The position numbers were made by a program, and so were the translations under genes. DNA of 23,103 nt, from assembly GCA_002717305.1 (NCBI GenBank), contig PBDH01000018.1:4044-27146 (forward strand). Direction: 5' to 3'. Below are positions 1-7,557 of this stretch, in pieces. This stretch comes from Gammaproteobacteria bacterium (GTDB lineage Bacteria > Pseudomonadota > Gammaproteobacteria > Pseudomonadales > Litorivicinaceae). Numbering within the stretch: position 1 is the first letter of the stretch; the number at the start of each line of letters is the position of its first letter. The notes below the pieces were generated by a model. That model was given only the letters and a program-made list of their open reading frames with translations, did no database searches and had not been told where the DNA came from.

Positions 1-443
1 TCGTCAAAGAAAGTGCCGGGGTTACGGTCGATGATATCGCAAAACGCTTAATCGATTATGGTTTTCATGCACCAACAATGAGTTGGCCAGTCTCTGGAAC
101 ATTGATGATAGAGCCAACAGAAAGCGAATCCTTAAGCGAACTTGATCGATTTTGTGACGCTATGATTTCAATCCGGAATGAAATCACTTTGATCGAAGAC
201 GGAGATGGGTCCGCTGAAGACTCTATATTGCGTCATGCTCCGTACACTGTAGAAGCAGTAACGGCGAATCACTGGAATCATCGGTTCTCACGACAGGAAG
301 CTGCGTTTCCCCTAGTCTCATTGAAAAAGGATCGCTACTGGCCACCAGTGGGTCGGATTGATAATGTATATGGTGACCGAAACCTAATTTGCAGTTGCCC
401 ACCACTTTCTAGGTACGCAGATACGCCAACGGAAGCCGCATGA
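1..443 (+). CDS. gcvP: Glycine dehydrogenase (P-protein), C-terminal fragment, 5' end outside the window
   Basis: The frame is open from base 3 to the TGA at 441-443 and encodes the last ~147 residues of the PLP-dependent P-protein, which decarboxylates glycine and passes the aminomethyl group to the lipoyl arm of GcvH. Visible family features are the segment reading YGFHAPTMSWPVSGTLMIEP, the following acidic helix with ELDRFCDAMISIR, and the end region with YWPPVGRIDNVYGDRN, all typical of the GcvP C-terminus. The PLP lysine lies upstream of the window. An ATG exists at base 78, but the coding frame plainly continues upstream of it, so it is not the start. The stop overlaps the start of lipA by 4 bp (ATGA), indicating translational coupling. 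The extreme C-terminus is slightly longer than the usual end after the VYGDRN motif. Confidence 0.95.
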   Translation, partial: VKESAGVTVDDIAKRLIDYGFHAPTMSWPVSGTLMIEPTESESLSELDRFCDAMISIRNEITLIEDGDGSAEDSILRHAPYTVEAVTANHWNHRFSRQEAAFPLVSLKKDRYWPPVGRIDNVYGDRNLICSCPPLSRYADTPTEAA

Positions 444-1462
444 CAGGAAACAACTTGCGCTCAAGGAGCGGAGACAAAATAATCAATGCAGTCGGTGTCA
501 AGGCTATTAAAAATGGTCAGAAACGTCGATCGAATGAACAGGCACCGCGCGGCGATAAACCAAATTGGCTGCGATTTGTTAGCCCCGGAGGACAAGGCTA
601 CCAAGACGTAAAAAAAATCGTCCGGACCCATGGCCTCTCCACCGTATGCGAAGAAGCAATGTGCCCCAACATCGGTGAGTGCTGGAGTGCCGGAACCGCG
701 ACAATCATGCTCATGGGATCAGTATGTACCCGAGCCTGTAAGTTCTGTGCCGTTGATACCGGCAACCCAAAAGGTTGGATTGATTTGCATGAGCCACAGA
801 ATACAGCTGAATCCGTCGCCTTAATGGGCCTTAAATATGTGGTCCTGACTAGCGTAAATCGAGACGATCTTGATGACGGCGGGGCGAACCACTTCGCTGC
901 CACGGTACGCGCAATCAAACAAAAAAGTCCCGACACCGCAGTTGAGGCTTTAACACCGGATTTTCAGGGAGTTATGTCAGATATTGAGACAATAATTGAC
1001 TCAGGACTCGAAGTATTTGCGCAGAACGTGGAAACAGTCAGACGACTTACGCACCCGGTTAGAGACCCTCGAGCAAGTTATCAACAAACTCTAAATGTTT
1101 TACATCACGGGAAAAAATATAGGCCCGGAGTACTGATCAAAACCAGTCTGATGCTAGGCCTCGGCGAGACTGAGGACGAAATCAAAAAAGCCATGGACGA
1201 CATGCGTGAGCATAGCGTGGATATCGTTACCTTCGGTCAGTATTTGAGACCAACTGTTAATCATCTACCGATCGATCGGTACGTCACCCCCGAACAATTC
1301 GACCTCTATCGTGAATGGGGTCTCGAACGGGGATTTCTTGAGGTTGTATCAGGACCAATGGTTCGTTCAAGCTACCGCGCCGAACAGGCGCTTTTGAGAA
1401 ATAACGCGGGAATTTCAAATGCCACAAGTGAACAGAACATCATCCCTCTAAAGCGGTTATGA
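440..1462 (+). CDS. lipA: Lipoyl synthase (radical SAM)
   Basis: LipA inserts two sulfur atoms into a protein-bound octanoyl group to make the lipoyl cofactor of GcvH and 2-oxoacid dehydrogenases. The 340-residue protein carries both iron-sulfur cluster motifs: the auxiliary cluster cysteines C70, C75, C81 (CEEAMCPNIGEC) and the radical-SAM CxxxCxxC at C96, C100, C103 (CTRACKFC). The C-terminal RSSY at about 309-312, which supplies the serine ligand of the auxiliary cluster in the family, is also present. The first ~40 residues are basic and poorly conserved, as is common in the family. Its ATG overlaps the gcvP stop by 4 bp, and its own stop overlaps the next gene by 4 bp. lipB, a common partner, is not in the window, so octanoyl transfer must be encoded elsewhere. 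Confidence 0.97.
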   Translation: MTGNNLRSRSGDKIINAVGVKAIKNGQKRRSNEQAPRGDKPNWLRFVSPGGQGYQDVKKIVRTHGLSTVCEEAMCPNIGECWSAGTATIMLMGSVCTRACKFCAVDTGNPKGWIDLHEPQNTAESVALMGLKYVVLTSVNRDDLDDGGANHFAATVRAIKQKSPDTAVEALTPDFQGVMSDIETIIDSGLEVFAQNVETVRRLTHPVRDPRASYQQTLNVLHHGKKYRPGVLIKTSLMLGLGETEDEIKKAMDDMREHSVDIVTFGQYLRPTVNHLPIDRYVTPEQFDLYREWGLERGFLEVVSGPMVRSSYRAEQALLRNNAGISNATSEQNIIPLKRL

Positions 1463-2589
1463 GACCAATCGTACTCGCCCTGGTTTTTGTAACGGCGGGA
1501 CTGAACGGGTGTCAAAACCCAATTAGGGACCCCATCGATTCAGTCGTACAAGTGGTGACAGACCCCAGAAAAGAAATACAAAAAGGGCAACGCCACTATC
1601 CTTTCGCTCTCGCACAATCGGGCGGCGACCTCACCCAGCTCCGAGGCACGAACGACTACTTAAACACTCTAATCCAACGCCTCGCGGTTACAGCTGACTC
1701 AGCTTTCCCATGGGAAATCCGCCTAGTCAATGATGGATCCATAAACGCTTGGGCCCTCCCAGGAGGAAAGATGGGCGTAAACTACGGGTTGATTAATGCA
1801 ATCGAGACAGAGGCCGAACTGGTTTCTGTTTTAGGACACGAAATGGCGCATAGTATTGAGCTTCATGGCACCGGGCGGGAGACATTTGGCGCACTGGTCG
1901 GCCTTGCTGCGCAAATTATTGAGATTGGGATAGCCGAACGTGGGGTCCAAGCCGGCTCTAACAAACTAATAGGCCTCGGCCAAAACATCTTAATGGGGCA
2001 GTACAGTCAGTCAAACGAGCTTGAGGCAGATCGTATTGGCGTTAACTTAATGGTTCGTGCCGGGTTTGATCCGCGCGGTGCGATCAGCATGCAAGAAAAA
2101 CTGGCAAAACTCGGTGCAGGCGGGAACTCTATCGCACAGAAACTGTTAAGTACCCATCCAATCAGCCGAGAGCGTCTAACCGCAATCCGATCAGAGGTCT
2201 CTATGTACCCACCCAAAGGCCAAACAACCAGTCCAGAGTTTAAGCAAGTCAAAGATGAGATAAAGAAGCACGAGGCTGACTTAAAACTCGTTTCTGTGGC
2301 TCGCAAAGCGGGGGCCGACGGAAACTTCTCTCTAGCACTTGAGTATGCCAGACGCGCACTTGAAAGTTCTCCCAATGAGCACAGCATATGGCGACTTCAC
2401 GCGGAATTACTGGTCGCAAGCAAACAGGCGAACAAGGCCATCCAGTCTGCGCTGAAAGTACGCTCCCTAAACCCAACCGATCCAGTTAGCGAGTTACTAC
2501 TTAGTTATTGTTATGCCGCGGCCGGTGATAGAATACAAGCGAAGATGGCAAAAGAGCGAGCGAGATCTCTAGCTCTACGATTACAATAA
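1459..2589 (+). CDS. M48-family metalloprotease lipoprotein with C-terminal TPR-like helices (BepA/LoiP-like)
   Basis: A 376-residue predicted zinc protease of the cell envelope. The N-terminus is a lipoprotein signal with lipobox LNGC and the lipidated cysteine at 18. The zinc motif HEMAH is at 127-131, and the third ligand lies in ELEAD at 187-191, the arrangement of peptidase family M48. Residues from about 265 to 376 are helical and alanine-rich (for example SLALEYARRALESSPNEHS) and look like two or three TPR repeats, as in BepA/YfgC. Members of this group act in outer-membrane protein assembly and quality control. The residue after C18 is Q, not D, which would favour sorting to the outer membrane by the usual rule. 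The gene is coupled to lipA by an ATGA overlap. The exact orthologue is uncertain. Confidence 0.9.
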   Translation: MRPIVLALVFVTAGLNGCQNPIRDPIDSVVQVVTDPRKEIQKGQRHYPFALAQSGGDLTQLRGTNDYLNTLIQRLAVTADSAFPWEIRLVNDGSINAWALPGGKMGVNYGLINAIETEAELVSVLGHEMAHSIELHGTGRETFGALVGLAAQIIEIGIAERGVQAGSNKLIGLGQNILMGQYSQSNELEADRIGVNLMVRAGFDPRGAISMQEKLAKLGAGGNSIAQKLLSTHPISRERLTAIRSEVSMYPPKGQTTSPEFKQVKDEIKKHEADLKLVSVARKAGADGNFSLALEYARRALESSPNEHSIWRLHAELLVASKQANKAIQSALKVRSLNPTDPVSELLLSYCYAAAGDRIQAKMAKERARSLALRLQ

Positions 2590-2617
2590 AGTTGCCCTAT
2601 CTGTCCGAGATGGAAAT

Positions 2618-2914
2618 ATGCAAAAACTAATGATCCTTTTTAAAGCTGAATCCCGTTGGCAGTTAGTAGTCATTTTTATCGTATTTGCAGTAACGGGTTC
2701 AGCAGCCGTAATTGTCGCGGGTCCGGTGCTAGATTTCTTTATGATGAACACAGAAAGCCAATCTCCATGGATCTTTTGGCCGCTACGCGTCCTTATCATC
2801 TTCCCAATTTATCAGGTCTTGCTAATCATAATTGGTACGTTGGCCGGACAGTTTAGTTACTTTTGGGAGTTTGAAAAAAAATTCCTCCGTCGTTTCGGAA
2901 TTCATCTGTCCTAG
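2618..2914 (+). CDS. Small two-helix membrane protein, DUF6787-like
   Basis: A 98-residue protein of unknown function. Two hydrophobic helices are visible at about 16-40 and 55-77. They are followed by a short conserved-looking cytosolic tail, GQFSYFWEFEKKFLRRFG, that matches my memory of DUF6787 proteins; this assignment is from recall and not a search. It begins 28 bp after the M48 gene, with a purine-rich GAGATGG upstream of the ATG, so it is probably the last gene of the gcvP-lipA-M48 transcript. Its TAG stop (2912-2914) shares the tetranucleotide CTAG with the stop of the converging pseudogene. No catalytic motif is visible. Confidence 0.7.
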   Translation: MQKLMILFKAESRWQLVVIFIVFAVTGSAAVIVAGPVLDFFMMNTESQSPWIFWPLRVLIIFPIYQVLLIIIGTLAGQFSYFWEFEKKFLRRFGIHLS

Positions 2915-3445
2915 ACGAGACAAACATTTAGATCGACCAATCCGTCGATTTTGCCGACAAGGCGATCACCACGGATGACCCGGCCAACTCCCGACGGCAT
3001 CCCCGTATAAATCAGATCGTCGGCTTTCAACTCTTGGAGAGCTGATAGGAATGCTATCAATTCGGCCACGTTATATGCCATTTGTTTAATGTCGCCAGAT
3101 TGTCGTTTTTCACCATTCACTTCGAGAGTAATTACGGCGTCGTACATCAATCCAATTTCCTTTTCAGTTGACGATCACGACGGGTGAAGTCAAGTCCCAC
3201 TGCGTAACCAAAGACAACCGCTTTGGCGCCCGCAAGCTAAGATTAACCCCGTTTTTACCCACAACTACAACTAACTCCACTTCGTGATGCAGATTATCGG
3301 TATGGGTGGGATAGCGAACATTCGGCTCAAAAGTTACTGCATTAAAACGTTTTTGAAAAAAGACAGGTAGCTTACGATCAAACTCGCCACCCATTTCTCT
3401 AGCATGGTCTTCGTAGTTCTTAGCGATGCAAAATATACGGTTACC
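2911..3445 (-). pseudogene. Decayed fumarylacetoacetate hydrolase-family gene (YcgM-like)
   Basis: Three pieces of one FAH-fold protein lie in order but in different frames. Piece 1 (from 3445 down to about 3238) reads GNRIFCIAKNYEDHAREMGG, then LPVFFQK and TDNLHHEVELVV, the family's N-terminal and metal-binding regions. A single-base deletion near 3236-3238 shifts the frame: the next frame reads LAGAKAVVFGYAVGLDFTRR, the family's core motif. That frame ends at a TGA near 3150. About 30-40 codons are then missing, including the usual K..GRPWD..KGFD segment. Piece 3 (3150 to 2911) gives ITLEVNGEKRQSGD and DDLIYTGMPSGVG, the C-terminal motifs. There is an in-frame TGA at 3446-3448 and no plausible start. 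A functional hydrolase is therefore very unlikely. Intact relatives have about 220 residues and act in aromatic-compound degradation or as oxaloacetate decarboxylases/tautomerases. Confidence 0.88.
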
Positions 3446-3500
3446 TCAAAAGCGACGATTATCCGTAGTCAAAAATTCTGGATGTGGTGGAGAAATCTAA

Positions 3501-3536
3501 TTCATAGGGATAAAGAAACCTCGTATACTTTTCTGA
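3501..3536 (+). promoter_or_regulatory. Candidate sigma70 promoter giving a leaderless queD-like mRNA
   Basis: A -35 like TTCATA (3501-3506), a 17-bp spacer and a -10 TATACT (3524-3529) place the predicted transcription start at about 3536, which is the A of the queD-like ATG. No Shine-Dalgarno sequence lies in the 15 bases before that ATG. The -10 is good, the -35 matches 4 of 6. Confidence 0.45.
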
Positions 3537-3973
3537 TGACCATTTACGAAACCATTAAAACTTTCGACAACTTTCCATGCAGTCATCGACAGTGGCGACA
3601 TGGAGGACATTGTAAGTTTATTCATGGCTACTCACGTAGCTTTAAATTGACTTTTGGCTGTCATAACCTCACGGAATCCGGTTTTGGTGTCGATTTTGGA
3701 AACTTCGCCGAGATTAAATCTTGGCTCTCGCACTGGTTCGATCACACCACACTCATAAACGAGGATGACCCTGAAATTGAAATGTTTCGTAGTCTCCATG
3801 ACAGGCAAATTATTGATTTGAGAGTAATGCCCAACGTCAGTATGGAGCGTACCTCTGAGTTTATTTTTGAATATGTCGACCGATGGATTCGAGAGCATAC
3901 CAACGACCGCGCATTTTTGGTCGAAGTTGAGTGCAGAGAAAACGATAAGAATGCCGCTATTTTTAGGCCTTAA
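3536..3973 (+). CDS. 6-carboxy-tetrahydropterin synthase-family protein (QueD/PTPS-like)
   Basis: A 145-residue protein of the PTPS/QueD fold, which makes 6-carboxy-tetrahydropterin for queuosine and deazapurine synthesis or acts on related pterins. The family's catalytic cysteine (C26, in HCKFIHGY), zinc histidines H17 (PCSHRQ) and H30, the VDFG at 52-55 and the catalytic-type histidine H70 (FDHTTLI) are present. The third zinc ligand, normally the second His of HGH, is Tyr32 here. I recall a subfamily with HGYSR, so this may be a clade feature and not damage. The frame is open back to 3404, but those extra 44 residues lie antisense to the FAH pseudogene and do not look like protein. The ATG at 3536 gives the expected N-terminus (MTIYETIKTF) and length. 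No other queuosine gene is nearby. The gene is somewhat AT-richer than its neighbours. Confidence 0.85.
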   Translation: MTIYETIKTFDNFPCSHRQWRHGGHCKFIHGYSRSFKLTFGCHNLTESGFGVDFGNFAEIKSWLSHWFDHTTLINEDDPEIEMFRSLHDRQIIDLRVMPNVSMERTSEFIFEYVDRWIREHTNDRAFLVEVECRENDKNAAIFRP

Positions 3974-4051
3974 GAGGACAAAATAGCCCGTGAGAAAACG
4001 TGCGCAGGATTGAATATAGAATGCGCTGGCAAAATATGCCTATCATAACTT

Positions 4052-4516
4052 TCACTTCAGAAAATTCTGTCTTAGCTGGTAAAAACGTCTTACGCCCCGC
4101 TCAAAGCCTCGAGTTAAAGCCACAGGTACTTCTGTAACATCACACAAGTCACTATATAACCGTCCTGCTAGCATTGTCGTGACGCTTTCGTGAAATAAAT
4201 GTTTTCGCCTAGGTTCTACTGAGAGCATCTGTCCAAAGCGTCCTGAATCGAGATAAATCAAAGTCATAGACCGATCTGCCATCCATTCCCGATCGGTCAT
4301 CCAGCCCGTCAAGAACTCATCAAGACCAACGAGGCCGGGTGATCGCTCTCCACGACGCATCGCAAACTGACCGCGTAGTACCAAAAAGATGTCTGGAAAA
4401 TCTTCTTCTGCAATCAAGGTTTCTCCCGCTGTCAGCCTCTTGATCGCCGCATTATCAAGCCAATGCCGATATTCTTGTTCTGTCAAAGCACCAAGGAATA
4501 GTTGCTGTTCAATCAT
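4052..4516 (-). CDS. CNB-like (cyclic-nucleotide-binding fold) accessory protein of the ABC cassette
   Basis: A 154-residue protein, last gene of the five-gene cassette, overlapping the preceding gene by 8 bp. The centre resembles the beta-roll of cyclic-nucleotide-binding domains: AGETLIAEEDFPDIFLVLRG (30-49, strand-turn-strand with the conserved G) followed by GLVGLDEFL and a helical C-terminal half with VTTMLAGRLYSDL. The phosphate-binding cassette of true cAMP/cGMP binders (GE..L plus R.A) is not visible, so it probably does not bind cyclic nucleotide. It aligns by eye with the first gene of the cassette (8061-8480): L.L.G, a basic loop, then G.L.GL.E. Its role is unknown; an exporter-associated regulatory or scaffold domain is the simplest inference. 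Confidence 0.72.
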   Translation of the reverse strand: MIEQQLFLGALTEQEYRHWLDNAAIKRLTAGETLIAEEDFPDIFLVLRGQFAMRRGERSPGLVGLDEFLTGWMTDREWMADRSMTLIYLDSGRFGQMLSVEPRRKHLFHESVTTMLAGRLYSDLCDVTEVPVALTRGFERGVRRFYQLRQNFLK

Positions 4517-6389
4517 TCGTCAATTCCCAATGAATCGAAGCTTCCCGCTTCAAGAGCTCATTCCTATCGACAACAAACCGTGTCCCTGAACGCTCCGCCA
4601 GACTACGAATAACGTGTGCCCGCCCTGATGGATCAAGGCCAACCAACCAATTATCAAGCCACATAAGTTGGCCTGGACGAGACAGTGCACGTGCTAGCTT
4701 TAACCGATTCAAGCCAAGGGGACCCGACATCGATCGAAGTGCGCCAAGCGGAGCATTCAACCGATCCGGTAAAAATTCAATCCAATAACTCGCCCTCAAT
4801 CTCTGTAAGTGCATCTCGAGTGTTGATGGATCGATGCCAGATTCAATAAACAACCACTCGCCAACGGTTGAGACCTCAGAGTCTAGGGGATGATCAAGCA
4901 TGATAACCGAGTGAGCAAGAACCTCAGGGTCAAGTCGCGCCACATCCATTCCACCTACGCGAACCAAACCTCGCTCAGGCGAGACTTGTCGAGTGAGTAA
5001 ATGCTTTAGGGTAGATAAGCCGGCACCTTCCGCTGCGGTTATCCTGACCAAGCTATTATCAGCGCAATGGAAACTCAGTTTATCAAATAATGGTGCTCCC
5101 CCAGCATGACGACGATAGACAATCCCCTCATATTGAACCTCCCCTCCCAACGCCGATGGACGCACTTTTGAAGTCGCCTGAATTTTTGGTTGCGCTTCAA
5201 CGCTTACTGGCATCGCCGCACGCAACCGTTCCAACAGTAACAGGGCAGCAAGCGTCAGACCTGCTAGTACAATCGGCCGACTTTGGTCTGTTGACGCAAT
5301 CGCAGGAACAACTAGACTCGCAGAGATAACGGACCGACTAAACCGACTGTATTCAGCGACTAGTTCAATCCTTGCAATTACCCATTGGCTAGCCTGGTCC
5401 CAAACCTCAAGCACACGTTCGCGAACAAATGGCACACCATCACGAGCTAATCGCATTGATAACCAGCTCATCGGTTGATCAATCGCTGGTAGTTCGGGCA
5501 ACAATTTTTGTACATAGATCCAATAGGCACCCGCAGTTAAGCTACCGAAAAACATTATTGATAATGCTAGTACGGGTGCTTCGAATAGCAAGATTAGGAT
5601 AATCATGGCGAGGGAAATCGCTAAACCCACTGGTCGGACATCAAGGAAGTTGCTAGCTAATTGATTTATGGCCCAGACTGACCAAGCTATTAATCCAATA
5701 GAGCCGACTGCTACCGCACTGTAACTGTAGCTGAGTGAGAATCCAGAAGCCTCGATGGCGACTAGAGCAGCCAGCCAGCCGCTCACGGACACCATTGACA
5801 GAAGTGCGACAACACACAAAACCCAAATTACTCTTCGCTCTTCAATCACAGATGCATTCTTGAAGGCAGCGCGTGGCATATGATGAGAGATCAGGGGTGT
5901 CTCAATATCGGGCGACATAGGCTGTTTACGTTGAATAGCATGATCCAGCGATTCACCAAACCAGGAGCGAAAGCTTGGCTGAGAAAGTTTAACAACCCAG
6001 TCGACAAGACTGTCATCAACCCCAGCCGCCGCCAACATCTGGCGAATCGGCCGAATTAGCTGATTCCGACCAAGATCACCCAATCGAGGGATCAGAACTA
6101 AAGGAAGTCGACTCTCAAATGAAATTTTAGTTTCTGCCACTAATTGGATTCGCAGAAATTCGCTTTCGGGCACCACAAACCATCCAGATTCTGGGACTGG
6201 CATAGTACCGACCTCTTGGTCCTCGATGAGTAAGCGAAGGTAAGCCGAACCGGCTTTTACCTGCCAAAGTCGGTCCCGCGCCAAACCCGCAGACAGTTTG
6301 CCGGCGCTCAAGTAAAATATCTCCGATTCAGTCGAGTTCAATGACTTCGCCTTCCCATAAATCCGAAACACTTGAATAGACGAAGACAC
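4509..6389 (-). CDS. ABC exporter subunit with degenerate ATPase domain (NHLM ATP-binding protein-like)
   Basis: A 626-residue protein with three parts. Residues ~20-105 resemble a CNB-like N-domain (DRLWQVKAGSAYLRLL); residues ~187-390 hold several membrane helices; residues ~415-626 form an ABC-exporter nucleotide-binding domain. This order is that of the second ABC protein of NHLM bacteriocin exporters (about 690 residues), from memory. The ATPase motifs are altered: Walker A is AAEGAGLST (452-460) with Leu458 in place of the essential lysine; the signature is MSGPL (554-558) for LSGGQ; Walker B is LMWLDN (575-580) with Asn580 for the catalytic Glu; the switch histidine position is Asp608. 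The ATG at 6389 implies a 62-bp overlap with the upstream gene. An in-frame TTG at 6341, preceded by an AAGG-like sequence, would reduce the overlap to 14 bp. Export substrate unknown. Confidence 0.8.
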   Translation of the reverse strand: MSSSIQVFRIYGKAKSLNSTESEIFYLSAGKLSAGLARDRLWQVKAGSAYLRLLIEDQEVGTMPVPESGWFVVPESEFLRIQLVAETKISFESRLPLVLIPRLGDLGRNQLIRPIRQMLAAAGVDDSLVDWVVKLSQPSFRSWFGESLDHAIQRKQPMSPDIETPLISHHMPRAAFKNASVIEERRVIWVLCVVALLSMVSVSGWLAALVAIEASGFSLSYSYSAVAVGSIGLIAWSVWAINQLASNFLDVRPVGLAISLAMIILILLFEAPVLALSIMFFGSLTAGAYWIYVQKLLPELPAIDQPMSWLSMRLARDGVPFVRERVLEVWDQASQWVIARIELVAEYSRFSRSVISASLVVPAIASTDQSRPIVLAGLTLAALLLLERLRAAMPVSVEAQPKIQATSKVRPSALGGEVQYEGIVYRRHAGGAPLFDKLSFHCADNSLVRITAAEGAGLSTLKHLLTRQVSPERGLVRVGGMDVARLDPEVLAHSVIMLDHPLDSEVSTVGEWLFIESGIDPSTLEMHLQRLRASYWIEFLPDRLNAPLGALRSMSGPLGLNRLKLARALSRPGQLMWLDNWLVGLDPSGRAHVIRSLAERSGTRFVVDRNELLKREASIHWELTND

Positions 6390-7557
6390 GACGATTTGCT
6401 GCAGCCAACCGGTTCAAAAGTTCCATTTGTCGATCGGCTGACATTGATGCCAGTGCATCAACTAAAATCAATGTGTCTGCACCTTGAGCCAACGCTCTTG
6501 CGACCTGAAGTGCGGCAGCTTCAGACGAAGAAAGTCCCTGATTTTCCAGACCAATTTGATAGTTCAGAGATCCACCAAACCTTTTTCGCCAATGCTGTAA
6601 GCCGATCAACTCCATCAGATTACTAAAGTGGTAATCACCTATTTCGCTCGCATCCCACGCAAAATTACTACGTAAAGTTCCCGGTAAAAATTCAGCTTCA
6701 GGTCCAAGTACTGTAATGGGCTCATCTCTACGCACCAATTGCTCGCTGGCAAAGAGTAACGTTTCAGGAGCGTTGGTCTTCAAAACGTGCACCCCTGGGC
6801 CCGAAATACTCAATAAGTATTTGAGTTTCGCCATAACTTCATGCGGTTCACGAATCATTCGGACTTGTGGCGCGCGGGTCAGTGCTTTTGCTTGTTTAAA
6901 ATGTCTGGTGGGCATCAAATCCAAAAACAAAAATCCTACACCAACAACCCAAATTGCTGCAGACAAAGCCAAAATAAGGTCGAGGATAAACATGCTAAAA
7001 ATGGTAGCGAGCGCCAGAACTCGTCCACCAACATCACGCGATAATCGAGGTATCCAATCAGGGGCCATGGTTGCTAACGCTGCCTCCAAATCATGCCACT
7101 GAGACCGATGAATAAGCGTGATAGATGTATAGCTCGTTGAAGCAAGAATCAAACTGATAAGTATCCAAAGGGGAGCCAATGTCACATCATTAACTTGCTG
7201 TAAAATACTGACGAGAACGACAAGTAAGAGTCGAGCAAGCACCACGAGCGCGAGGGCTAACCATTGAATAGTCACGGTATGATCGGCGACATCTGGCTCA
7301 AGAATATAGCCGCCGACAGCAAATGCTTTCTTCCAGCGCACGAGGTGGAATCTAGTATCGCCATCAATGCTGATGACCCAACCGAAATATCGATAACGAA
7401 CACGATGCAGAAGACCAGTTTGATCAACAAAAATGGAGCCGGCTACAGGTGGCTTTACTCGTCGCTCTTTAAGTCTGTAACCAAGAGAACCAGCTTCATC
7501 GGCAACTGCTTCAAAAGTCGCCCCTGTAGCTATTAGCCCATCGAGAATTGCCGTCAT
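6328..7557 (-). CDS. Truncated ABC exporter subunit with peptidase C39-like N-remnant and degenerate ATPase domain
   Basis: A 409-residue protein, well short of the ~700 residues of peptidase-containing ABC exporters. Residues 1-90 resemble the second half of a C39 peptidase-like domain (GSIFVDQTGLLHRVRYRYFG, then RWKKAFAVGGYILEPD); the catalytic cysteine half is absent. Only about four membrane helices are visible (about 98-120, 125-145, 178-212) instead of six. The C-terminal ~180 residues keep an ABC layout: LPGTLRSNF (291-299) corresponds to the LFSGTIREN region, LSSSE (342-346) to the signature, and TLILVDALAS (362-371) to Walker B, with Ala368 in place of the catalytic Glu. The P-loop is gone: the aligned stretch is LKTNAPETLL (259-268). 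Its ATG overlaps the adaptor stop by 4 bp. It is probably the partner of the 626-residue subunit. Confidence 0.75.
   Translation of the reverse strand: MTAILDGLIATGATFEAVADEAGSLGYRLKERRVKPPVAGSIFVDQTGLLHRVRYRYFGWVISIDGDTRFHLVRWKKAFAVGGYILEPDVADHTVTIQWLALALVVLARLLLVVLVSILQQVNDVTLAPLWILISLILASTSYTSITLIHRSQWHDLEAALATMAPDWIPRLSRDVGGRVLALATIFSMFILDLILALSAAIWVVGVGFLFLDLMPTRHFKQAKALTRAPQVRMIREPHEVMAKLKYLLSISGPGVHVLKTNAPETLLFASEQLVRRDEPITVLGPEAEFLPGTLRSNFAWDASEIGDYHFSNLMELIGLQHWRKRFGGSLNYQIGLENQGLSSSEAAALQVARALAQGADTLILVDALASMSADRQMELLNRLAAANRRVFVYSSVSDLWEGEVIELD

Noticed and set aside
3404..3535. N-terminal extension of the queD-like frame to 3404
   Set aside because: It is antisense to the FAH remnant, has no similarity to PTPS proteins, and the family-like N-terminus and promoter place the start at 3536.
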